Positions 1 to 6,003 of a stretch of 11,744 nucleotides of DNA are shown here, piece by piece (the first letter of the stretch is position 1; each line of letters starts with the position of its first letter). A model generated the notes under the pieces. It worked only from the letters and a program-made list of their open reading frames with translations. It searched no databases and had not been told where the DNA came from. The stretch is from an uncultured Actinomyces sp. Its GTDB lineage: Bacteria; Actinomycetota; Actinomycetes; Actinomycetales; Actinomycetaceae. The stretch is from contig CABKMZ010000060.1 of the NCBI GenBank assembly GCA_902373545.1, positions 1-11,744 of the forward strand. Direction: 5' to 3'. Both the position numbers and the translations under genes were made by a program.

Positions 1-252
1 GAACCGACACGAAACACCAAGAATATGCAGTAAGCACCACGGCACGTTCTCCCACCCAACCCGCACAAACGTGCACCAGGTGACCCAACCCCGCCCCGAC
101 CTCGTCAAACAACAAACACAGACGCACTGGCAACCAACGGACCCACTGTCAAGGCCGACCACCAAACGGACACGACGCCGACGGTAGGCGGGGGCGCGGA
201 GAACTCGCGCTGAGAGGCAAGAGCCGTCGAAGACGCCGCGAGAGGCATGGCA
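1..252. other. gene-free edge segment
   Basis: No reading frame here has a ribosome binding site or a recognisable product, and I see no tRNA or rRNA structure. The first 160 bases are conspicuously poor in T and rich in C and A on the plus strand, unlike the coding DNA to the right. An inverted repeat of 7 bp (GCACGTT at 42-48, AACGTGC at 68-74) is present but has a 19-base loop. The segment may be the flank of a gene beyond the window. Confidence 0.5.
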
Positions 253-287
253 CGGGGGTCGCGCACTGATGATGTGCGCGGCCCCCG
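253..287 (-). terminator. hairpin terminator of the minus-strand operon
   Basis: The 14-base arms at 253-266 and 274-287 pair around a 7-base loop (TGATGAT) with a single G-T wobble. The hairpin lies about 45 bases past the stop codon of the membrane protein at 332-1369. There is no long U tract, as is common for actinobacterial hairpin terminators. It may also serve a convergent gene to the left of the window. Confidence 0.7.
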
Positions 288-331
288 CCGGCAAGAAGCT
301 CCCCACAGAGGGGCTCATCCGTCAAGGACAC

Positions 332-1369
332 CTATCGTTGATCCGCAGCCACGAACCCCGCTTCCTCGGGCGTCGTGCCCAGGCGCGCGGCGATGAGCTC
401 CTTGTCCTCGTCGGACGCGAGGTCACGCACCCACGAGGCGTAGGTGGCCTCGTCGGCGTGGACCTCCTGCGTGAGCGGGTTGCGCCGCTTGGACACGATC
501 GTGCGCACGTGCGCGGCGAACACCCACACGTTTGCGATCAGCGCCGCCGCCGAGAGGATGAGCATCGCCCAGGGGTTGTGGGCGCTGCGGTGGGCGAACA
601 TTGAATCGTGCATGAAGTGCGGGAACGTGAGCACGACTCCCGACCACAGCGTGAGCGTGTACGCCCGGTATTGGATCCACGCGCCTCGCCCGAACTTCAT
701 GAGCGCGGGGATCGTGCACGCGGCCAGCAGCGCCACGCCCGAGTACCACGCCCGGTCCGCCAGGCAGTTGTACACGTAGGCGAGGTTCCACAGGTCGTAG
801 GCGATGATCCACCCGATCGTCAGGTCGCCCCAGATGAGGGCGCGCTCCTTGCCCTTGGACACGAAGATCCCGACCCACCCGGAGATCGCGAGCAGGTTCA
901 AGATGCCCGCAATGCCGTTCATGATGTTCCACGGCCCGCCCCACGTGACCATCCCCTGCGAGGGATCCACCCCGTGGATCCCGTAGCACTGGAAGTCGCG
1001 CACCACGGCCTCGGCGATGTTGATCGCGAGGATCGCGGGCGGGATGATCAGGTACCAGCGGTTGTAGCGCAGCTTGGGGAAGACCTGGAGGGCGACGAGG
1101 CACAGGGACCCCGCCAGCGCCGAGTACTGTTTCACGATCGGGAACCAGCCCGCCGAGGCCGTCCCCGCCGTCGAGTGTGGCCACCAGAACACGGTCAGGG
1201 CGATGGGGATGACCACGAAGAGCGCGAGGACCACCCACATGTTGCGCTGTGCCAGCCACGCCGCGCCCGCGAGGAGGGCGACGACGAGGAGGAGCATCGC
1301 GTAGTCCCACCACTGGCCGACCTCGAAGAAGAAGAGCGTCGGGTAGTCCGGGGGAGTGACGGCGCCCAT
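332..1369 (-). CDS. multi-pass membrane protein, DUF5692-like (short paralog)
   Basis: This 345-residue protein is strongly hydrophobic, with about nine likely membrane segments (roughly residues 23-40, 43-63, 78-97, 104-122, 150-169, 178-197, 207-224, 233-252, 266-288), and a charged, probably cytoplasmic tail after residue 290. It resembles the uncharacterised DUF5692 family; the name is from memory. It is clearly paralogous to the protein at 2581-3870. Shared signatures are GWFP (74-77), NIAEA..RD (117-125), GG.WN (144-148), IAYDLWN..YVYN.LAD (189-205), ACTIPA (217-222) and RNP.T (296-300). I chose the ATG at 1369 because AAGGAG lies 9 bases upstream and because it overlaps the preceding stop as TGATG, which implies translational coupling. 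An in-frame TTG at 1390 is possible but less likely. Function unknown; the biochemical role cannot be read from the sequence. Confidence 0.85.
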   Translation of the reverse strand: MGAVTPPDYPTLFFFEVGQWWDYAMLLLVVALLAGAAWLAQRNMWVVLALFVVIPIALTVFWWPHSTAGTASAGWFPIVKQYSALAGSLCLVALQVFPKLRYNRWYLIIPPAILAINIAEAVVRDFQCYGIHGVDPSQGMVTWGGPWNIMNGIAGILNLLAISGWVGIFVSKGKERALIWGDLTIGWIIAYDLWNLAYVYNCLADRAWYSGVALLAACTIPALMKFGRGAWIQYRAYTLTLWSGVVLTFPHFMHDSMFAHRSAHNPWAMLILSAAALIANVWVFAAHVRTIVSKRRNPLTQEVHADEATYASWVRDLASDEDKELIAARLGTTPEEAGFVAADQR

Positions 1370-2411
1370 CAGCGCTGCTCCTTCCCCCAATTAGGCAGGT
1401 AGGTGCGCTCCATCTTCTGGCGGATCTGCTCCTCCCAGGAGAAGGCGGGCTCCCTCCAGCCCTCGAAGTAGGAGGCGTCGACCTCGCCCGCCCACGGGCT
1501 GTCCGCGCCCGTCGGCGGCCACGACGGGTCGTCGGTGACGGGCGGGCGGATCTCGGCGACGGCCGGAGCGGACCGGCCGTAGCGGAACCACTGGGTGAAG
1601 GTCTCCTCGAACAGGGGAGTGCCGTCGTAGCGCCCGGCGGGCGTGCCCGAGTTGAAGAAGCGCCCGCCCAGCATGCCGCGCATGAATCGGCCCGTCAGGT
1701 GCTGCTTCTTCTTGAACTCGAGGACGCGCTTGACGTAGAGGTTTTGTAGGTGGGTCATGCACCCGCCGATGAACTCGATGTTGATCCAGTTCAGGGCCTT
1801 CATGGCGGGGGAGGCGGGCTCGTAGCCGATGCGCCAGTGGTTGATCAGGCGCGTGCGCCCGCCCGACAGGGCACCATGTAGAAGCACCAGGCGGCCGCGA
1901 AGTTCGTCATCCCGGGGAAGCGGAACGCGTAGGAGCCGGGCGCCTTGGGCGGGTTCTTCGTGTCGACCCACTGGACCATGTACTTGCCGGGCACGACGTC
2001 CGCCCACTCCATCGACATGCCGTGGAAGTCGAAGGCCGCGATGTCGCCGGGCATCATCGAGTCGGGCTGCTGGAACTCCTCCTGGATCTCGTAGGAGTTG
2101 AAGAACGGTAGGCGCGCGAAGACGCGCTCGAGGAACTCCGAGGAGAAGGACCCGGACTTTTCCGCGCCGATCTGCTTGAAGAGCCGCCACACCGCGTAGG
2201 CGGGCGCGTCGATCGTGATCGCGTAGGTCGAGGAGTAGCCGTTGTCGTAGTTGGCGTCGATGAGGTCGTCGCCCGGGTAGTGCCAGGCCTGCTCCTCGGG
2301 TGTGGCCTTGCCGCTGAGCTGGCTGAAGGCGTACATGCCGCCCAGGAGCGCGGCGGTTCCGGCAAGGCCGGCGGCGCAGAGGGTACGACGGGATTGGGGG
2401 GTGTGTGTCAT
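1369..2411 (-). pseudogene. SRPBCC-like (START/polyketide cyclase-fold) protein, frameshifted
   Basis: The gene is read in two frames. The first runs from ATG 2411 and hits a stop at 1845-1847. The second continues without a gap in homology-like character to the TGA at 1371-1369. Adding one C to the CCC at 1871-1869 (minus-strand reading) restores ...YMVPLSGGRTRLINHWR... and gives a 347-residue product. The N-terminus has a twin-arginine-like SRRTLC followed by a hydrophobic stretch to about residue 30, so the protein is probably exported or membrane-anchored. The middle resembles SRPBCC proteins: a domain opening AYAVWRLFKQIGAEKSG, a PGD turn, and a strand-like closing segment at the frameshift. 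A Pro/Trp-rich C-terminal tail follows. The stop overlaps the start of the DUF5692-like gene. The lesion is a one-base loss in a short C run, so it could be a sequencing error, and otherwise no decay is visible. Confidence 0.75.
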
Positions 2412-2414
2412 GAG

Positions 2415-2425
2415 TCCTCCTCCTT
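2415..2425 (-). promoter_or_regulatory. strong Shine-Dalgarno of the SRPBCC-like gene
   Basis: Read on the minus strand this is AAGGAGGAGGA ending 3 bases before ATG 2411, with the AAGGAGG core 7 bases away. It fixes the start at 2411 and rules out the longer in-frame extension to 2510. Confidence 0.8.
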
Positions 2426-2508
2426 GAGGAAATTGACGAGGGGTGCTCCCGCTGGTTGGGACCTTGGGGGAGCCCCTGCGCGTTATGGGATTCCACGGTG
2501 AACCCCGC

Positions 2509-2523
2509 ACACTAGGTTAGTGT
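2509..2523. promoter_or_regulatory. perfect 6-3-6 palindrome, candidate operator
   Basis: ACACTA-GGT-TAGTGT is an exact inverted repeat located between the two divergent starts, just left of the TATGAT at 2531. A second, weaker inverted repeat (ATAG at 2535-2538, CTAT at 2546-2549) follows it. The arrangement suits a dimeric repressor controlling both directions. No regulator gene is present in the window. Confidence 0.45.
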
Positions 2524-2567
2524 TTGGGACTATGATAGCCGACAACTATTAGCCTGGTTGCACATTC

Positions 2568-2574
2568 AAAGGAG
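2568..2574 (+). promoter_or_regulatory. Shine-Dalgarno deciding a GTG start
   Basis: AAAGGAG ends 6 bases before GTG 2581. An ATG at 2576 is out of frame and too close, so the GTG is the start of the membrane protein. Confidence 0.8.
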
Positions 2575-2580
2575 AATGCT

Positions 2581-3870
2581 GTGGACTCGCTCTTCCTGTG
2601 GGAGATGGGAACTCCCAAGGTGTACCTCATCTGGCTGCTGGTGCTCGCCGCCCAGATCGCCGTCGCGGAGATTAACCGCCGGTGGAACTGGACCATCTTC
2701 GCCGTGTGGACCGTCGGCGGCATCGCCCTCATGCCCTACGCGTGGATCCACGGGACGCCCATGGTGGGGTGGTTCCCCTTCGGCAAGTACGCGATCATGA
2801 TCCTCACCGCCACCATGACGGGCACGGTGCTGGTCTACGCGAAACGCAACCCCGTCAAAGCGCACAAGTACGCGATCTGGCTGGGCGTGGCACTGTGGAT
2901 CGGCCTGGCCGTCAACATCATGGAGGCCAACATCCGCGACCTGACGATCTACTTCAACGCGGATGCGTACTACACGTGCGGCGCCGACTGGCAGTGCCTG
3001 AAGGGTGTCAACGACGCGCACACCATCGACATGATCGCTGGCCTGCCCGAGGCCAGGGGAGTGAGCGCCGAGCTGCACTCCGCCCAGTGGTACCAGGAGG
3101 TCGCTGCCAATCTGGCCGAGCGCCACGTGGGCATCGACCCGGAGACGGGCTTCCGCACGATCGGCGGCTACTGGAACCTCCTGTCCGCCGCCGCCGGCCT
3201 GCTCAACATCATCACGATCACGGGCCTGGGCAAGATCATCGTGACCTCGCCCGGCAAGCGCTCCGTGCGAGGCCTCATCTGGGTGGACATGGTGTGGCCG
3301 TGGGTGATCGCCTACGACCTGTGGAACCACGCCTTCCTGTATAACTCCCTGGCCGACTACACCTGGTACTGCACGCTCGCCCTGCTGCTCGCCTGCACGA
3401 TCCCCGCGTTCACGTGGGCGAAGGGCCAGTGGATCTGGTTCCGCTGCTTCACGCTGGTCTTCTGGATCTCCATGAACACCCTCCTGCCCGAGGTCTTGGT
3501 CCCTCCCTCGGACATCTTCAACTTCGCGACCATGGACCCGCGCGCGAACATCGCGTGCGCGGTGGCTGCGCTCGCGGCCAACGTCGCGCTGTTCGCCTAC
3601 TGGCTGTACAAGATCGTGGTGTACAAGCGGAATCCGATCACGGGTGTCCTGTACTGCGAGCTGGCCGAGTTCCGCACCATCGTGCGCGAGCACTGCGACG
3701 ACAAGGACAAGTACTTCCTCGTCGATCGCATCCCCGAGATGCCCGCGGAGCTCGGCTTCGAGCCCGACTCGCCCACCCCGCCGGCCGACGGCTACCGCGC
3801 CTGGATGCCCTGGTGGAAGGGTGAGGACCGCCGTCACCCCTCCAAGCGGACGGCGCGTTTGCGGGAGTAG
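2581..3870 (+). CDS. multi-pass membrane protein, DUF5692-like (long paralog)
   Basis: This 429-residue integral membrane protein has about nine hydrophobic segments and is paralogous over its length to the product of 332-1369. Shared landmarks are GWFP (63-66), NIMEANIRD (112-120), GGYWN (195-199), VIAYDLWN (242-249), YN.LAD (254-259), ACTIPA (271-276) and RNPITG (350-355). It differs in a much longer loop (about residues 121-194) with two cysteines, C133 and C139, that could form a disulfide if extracytoplasmic. It also has a longer basic tail (about 355-429). The GTG start is supported by AAAGGAG at 2568-2574. It is transcribed away from the SRPBCC/DUF5692 pair and ends at a hairpin. DUF5692 membership is my recollection, and no enzymatic motif is visible. 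A membrane role together with the SRPBCC protein is inference from context only. Confidence 0.85.
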   Translation: MDSLFLWEMGTPKVYLIWLLVLAAQIAVAEINRRWNWTIFAVWTVGGIALMPYAWIHGTPMVGWFPFGKYAIMILTATMTGTVLVYAKRNPVKAHKYAIWLGVALWIGLAVNIMEANIRDLTIYFNADAYYTCGADWQCLKGVNDAHTIDMIAGLPEARGVSAELHSAQWYQEVAANLAERHVGIDPETGFRTIGGYWNLLSAAAGLLNIITITGLGKIIVTSPGKRSVRGLIWVDMVWPWVIAYDLWNHAFLYNSLADYTWYCTLALLLACTIPAFTWAKGQWIWFRCFTLVFWISMNTLLPEVLVPPSDIFNFATMDPRANIACAVAALAANVALFAYWLYKIVVYKRNPITGVLYCELAEFRTIVREHCDDKDKYFLVDRIPEMPAELGFEPDSPTPPADGYRAWMPWWKGEDRRHPSKRTARLRE

Positions 3871-3893
3871 CCCTCCTTGCGCGGTCATCATCG

Positions 3894-3929
3894 ACGAGGC
3901 CTCCCCGGGCGTTTTCGGGGAGGCCTCGT
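3894..3929 (+). terminator. hairpin terminator after the long DUF5692-like gene
   Basis: The 14-base arms at 3894-3907 and 3916-3929 are perfectly complementary around the loop GGCGTTTT, 24 bases past the TAG at 3868-3870. No U tract follows. It marks the end of the G/C-rich block before the A/T-richer FRG region, and may also act on leftward transcripts from the FRG gene. Confidence 0.75.
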
Positions 3930-4004
3930 TCGCGCGTGCCCGCGGGCTCGCTGCTGAGTAGATGCGGAGCCTCTCTGTCGCCACAGCTGTGAGAAGCCGG
4001 GCAG

Positions 4005-5126
4005 CTACTGTTTCAGTGACTCGTCGACAACGTGCTCGAATAGCCGTACGGTCTCTCGCAACGGCGGATAAATCGTATCGGTATGCACGCCTTCCTGACG
4101 AAGGATATCCCTCAGCGTGCGTTTAAACCGTTTTGGAACCCTGATGGAATAACCGACAGCAGACCAACTGTTGCGCTTTGCTTTGGCAATTTGTTCGAGG
4201 AACTTTAAATCTGCTCCAAATCGAATCGGCAGCGAAGTGATATCACGTAGCTCGGCAGCAGATAGTGGTGACGTTGTCTGTGTTGGTTGTTTGTCGTAAA
4301 TTGTTTGGGCGCGGGGCTGCACTTCGAAATCTGAGCACTCGCACACTCTCTTATGACAGTGCCGACACTCGGTTGTCTTCAGCATGTTCGATCCCTGAAG
4401 TGACGGAACTCCTCCGACGAGAAAAAAGCCTCGTTGGGAGATCATGCGGGGGTCAGAGAATGGAAGTAATATCGGCCAGCTGCCTCTGAGCCATAGGTTC
4501 GACCATTTTTGGTGATCGCTTTCATTAAAATGCTTGAGATAGTCATGCCATACCGGACGCTCCTCTTGCTTGCGTGTGTCCTTTTCCTTTGGAAAACCTC
4601 GCCACCTGCCTGGGGCTGTTTTGATGAGGAATATTCGTCCATCCCTGTCGGTGTCGCTCTCGCAGGCGAAATAGAGAGCGACTTTCCAGTCTGAGGTGAC
4701 GTCAATGAGGCGTGTTGGGGAGCCGTGATGCTGAAGTAAGGTAAGTGTTTCGAGTGCAGTCAGTCCGCGTCCAATTCCCATCTTTCTTGCTTTTTTGAGC
4801 AAGCAGAGCTCAGCATTGAGCATTGCGTCCTCGTAGTCGCCTGGTGTTGTTGCGTCAAGCAGTCGTCGATAGAGTGTTGAGGTGAAGGCGAAGGTGGAGT
4901 CCTTCTGTCCGCGAAAAAACCAAACGTCAGATTTGGAGTCCCCAAGTGGTTGTCCCACGTTGTCGTGCCGGTATATAGGGAGTTCGGCAATGATCTCTTG
5001 TACTTGCTCAAACCAAGCACGTGCCTCTTTCGCGGCTGAGTCATCCGGCTCGTCATATAGGACGACGAGTTCGCGCTCGCTGAAAAACTTGTCTATGAAT
5101 CTTCTTTTGATGTCTGGAGCTTTCAT
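4005..5126 (-). CDS. FRG-domain protein
   Basis: This 373-residue soluble protein carries the FRG-domain signature in order: VWFFRGQ (68-74, naming motif F71-R72-G73), the core LLQHHGSPTRLIDVTSDW (130-147) followed by ALYFA (150-154), R227 to G233 in the RMISQRGFF stretch, and a C-terminal helix-rich end with the G346 VHTDTIYPPL turn. FRG domains are widespread in mobile and accessory DNA, but their activity is not established to my knowledge. Unusually, residues 254-264 form C-x2-C-x4-C-x-C (C254, C257, C262, C264, with H256 and H258 nearby), a possible metal-binding knuckle inserted after the RMISQRGFF block. The ATG at 5126 has GGGAGG 5 bases upstream. Base composition and codon use are clearly more A/T-rich than the neighbours, pointing to horizontal transfer. 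It stands alone with no visible partner gene. Confidence 0.85.
   Translation of the reverse strand: MKAPDIKRRFIDKFFSERELVVLYDEPDDSAAKEARAWFEQVQEIIAELPIYRHDNVGQPLGDSKSDVWFFRGQKDSTFAFTSTLYRRLLDATTPGDYEDAMLNAELCLLKKARKMGIGRGLTALETLTLLQHHGSPTRLIDVTSDWKVALYFACESDTDRDGRIFLIKTAPGRWRGFPKEKDTRKQEERPVWHDYLKHFNESDHQKWSNLWLRGSWPILLPFSDPRMISQRGFFLVGGVPSLQGSNMLKTTECRHCHKRVCECSDFEVQPRAQTIYDKQPTQTTSPLSAAELRDITSLPIRFGADLKFLEQIAKAKRNSWSAVGYSIRVPKRFKRTLRDILRQEGVHTDTIYPPLRETVRLFEHVVDESLKQ
4335..4367 (-). other. Cys-rich possible zinc knuckle inside the FRG protein
   Basis: Codons 254-264 encode CRHCHKRVCEC. The spacing C-x2-C-x4-C-x-C with two interleaved histidines is dense enough for metal binding, but I cannot assign it to a named zinc-binding fold. 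It sits in the linker between the two conserved FRG blocks. Confidence 0.4.
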
Positions 5127-5470
5127 AGTTGCCTCCCAGTGATCTTGTGTGAAGGGTGTGATGTGCCAATTACTTTGGGGTGTGTCGGTGCTCGTGTGTC
5201 GTTCGCGCCGGGCCTGTCAACAGGTGTTTGCTCTGACGTTCTCCGCTGTTGTCGGCCCGGTTCCCTCCGGCACTCCAATGTGACTGTCGTCTCCGACTGT
5301 AACACAGCTGTTTGGATGGGTCATGTGAAACTGTCAAGTTGTCTGGCAAATCAAAGAATACAAGATGAATAGCGGCGACACCTTGTTCTGACAATCAAAT
5401 CAATCGCTTGGCATTTTTCAACTCTTCAAACTGTCTAATTGATTGACGGGTCGATTCTGGTCGGTCAATG

Positions 5471-5522
5471 GAGGTTGTGTGGAGAATGGGTGAGGGGTGA
5501 GCGTCGCCCATGCGTCAACCTC
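5471..5522. repeat. nested inverted repeats, possible structured RNA or protein site
   Basis: The outer arms GAGGTTG (5471-5477) and CAACCTC (5516-5522) enclose inner arms ATGGG (5486-5490) and CCCAT (5507-5511). The order and spacing allow a stem with an internal loop and a 16-base apical loop. It is followed by the 10-base palindrome AAGAATTCTT (5545-5554). No promoter or terminator clearly attached to it is visible. Confidence 0.35.
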
Positions 5523-5927
5523 TATATTTCTTCACCAAAAGGTCAAGAATTCTTAAATTGTGAAACGCGCTATGAGGTTAGTGACAAACCTTGAGACGAT
5601 GGAGCAACGGCGTGCCGTCCGGAAAGCCCCGGAGACGCGTCCCCATCCGTACAGAAATGAGGAACTCTGATGCATCAACGCTCATGGAAGACCCTCATCG
5701 CGGGAGGCTTAGGGGCTTCCACCCACACCCAACTATGAAGAGCCGGATATGGGAGAGCAGTAGGCGGTGTCAAGCAGGTGCAGATGCCTATATGGCATAT
5801 GGTCACGGTTTGGGTGTTTATGTTTTGGCATGTGGTGATTGTGTGAGAATTATTTAAGTAATTATTCGGCTTGTATTTCGGCGTAAACACTTGTATGTGG
5901 GTGACTTGCCTCTGCGATTTGTGTGTA

Positions 5928-5933
5928 TTGACA
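5928..5933 (+). promoter_or_regulatory. candidate -35 box for the subtilisin-like gene
   Basis: A consensus TTGACA lies about 70 bases before ATG 6004. At 17 bases spacing the next hexamer is TACTGC, a poor -10, so promoter assignment is tentative. Confidence 0.3.
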
Positions 5934-6003
5934 AACCTGTGGATCATGGTTACTGCGTGGACGAAGTTGTCCGCGCGCAGTGACAATTGAAAGTCGAGGA
6001 ACT

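Larger units (their letters stand above)
2412..2580. promoter_or_regulatory. divergent control region between the SRPBCC/DUF5692 operon and the second DUF5692 gene
   Basis: The only room for promoters of both transcripts is this 169-bp gap. The right half (about 2505-2580) is A/T-rich relative to its surroundings. TATGAT at 2531-2536 is a reasonable -10 for the rightward gene, but no good -35 lies at the standard distance. For the leftward genes TTGTCG (2545-2540) could be a -35, with no clear -10. The palindrome at 2509-2523 sits where a shared regulator would act. Confidence 0.5.
5127..5979. other. A/T-richer intergenic region, no supportable gene
   Basis: About 850 bases separate the divergent FRG and subtilisin-like genes. 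The frames that stay open here (for example 5591-5857 plus) lack a Shine-Dalgarno and show no recognisable product or coding bias. The composition is mixed: 5590-5720 is G/C-richer and could be remnant coding DNA, while 5790-5900 is strongly T-rich. Candidate -35 boxes TTGACA occur for the FRG gene (minus, 5337-5332) and for the subtilisin-like gene (plus, 5928-5933), neither with a convincing -10. Nested inverted repeats are listed separately. Confidence 0.55.

Noticed and set aside
42..74. Inverted repeat GCACGTT/AACGTGC
   Set aside because: Short arms with a 19-base loop and no associated gene; compatible with chance.
149..331. A 60-residue minus-strand frame at the left
   Set aside because: It runs through the terminator hairpin at 253-287 and has no ribosome binding site.
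423..1402. Long overlapping frames on both strands opposite the first membrane gene
   Set aside because: They are Arg/Pro/His/Gly-rich, as expected from shadow frames of G/C-rich coding DNA. The membrane protein on the minus strand has a coherent hydrophobic pattern and a Shine-Dalgarno.
2566..3984. A 472-codon minus-strand frame opposite the long DUF5692-like gene
   Set aside because: It has shadow-like composition (Arg, Gly, Val, Asp, His) and no domain features, and it runs through the terminator at 3894-3929. The plus-strand gene shows paralogy and a good start.
3982..3991. Palindrome CACAGCTGTG past the FRG gene stop
   Set aside because: A 10-base palindrome without a loop cannot form a terminator and may be chance.
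5591..5857. Possible 88-residue gene in the A/T-rich gap, perhaps a decayed intron or transposase piece
   Set aside because: No Shine-Dalgarno and no recognisable motif. The resemblance to group II intron-like sequence was too vague to support.
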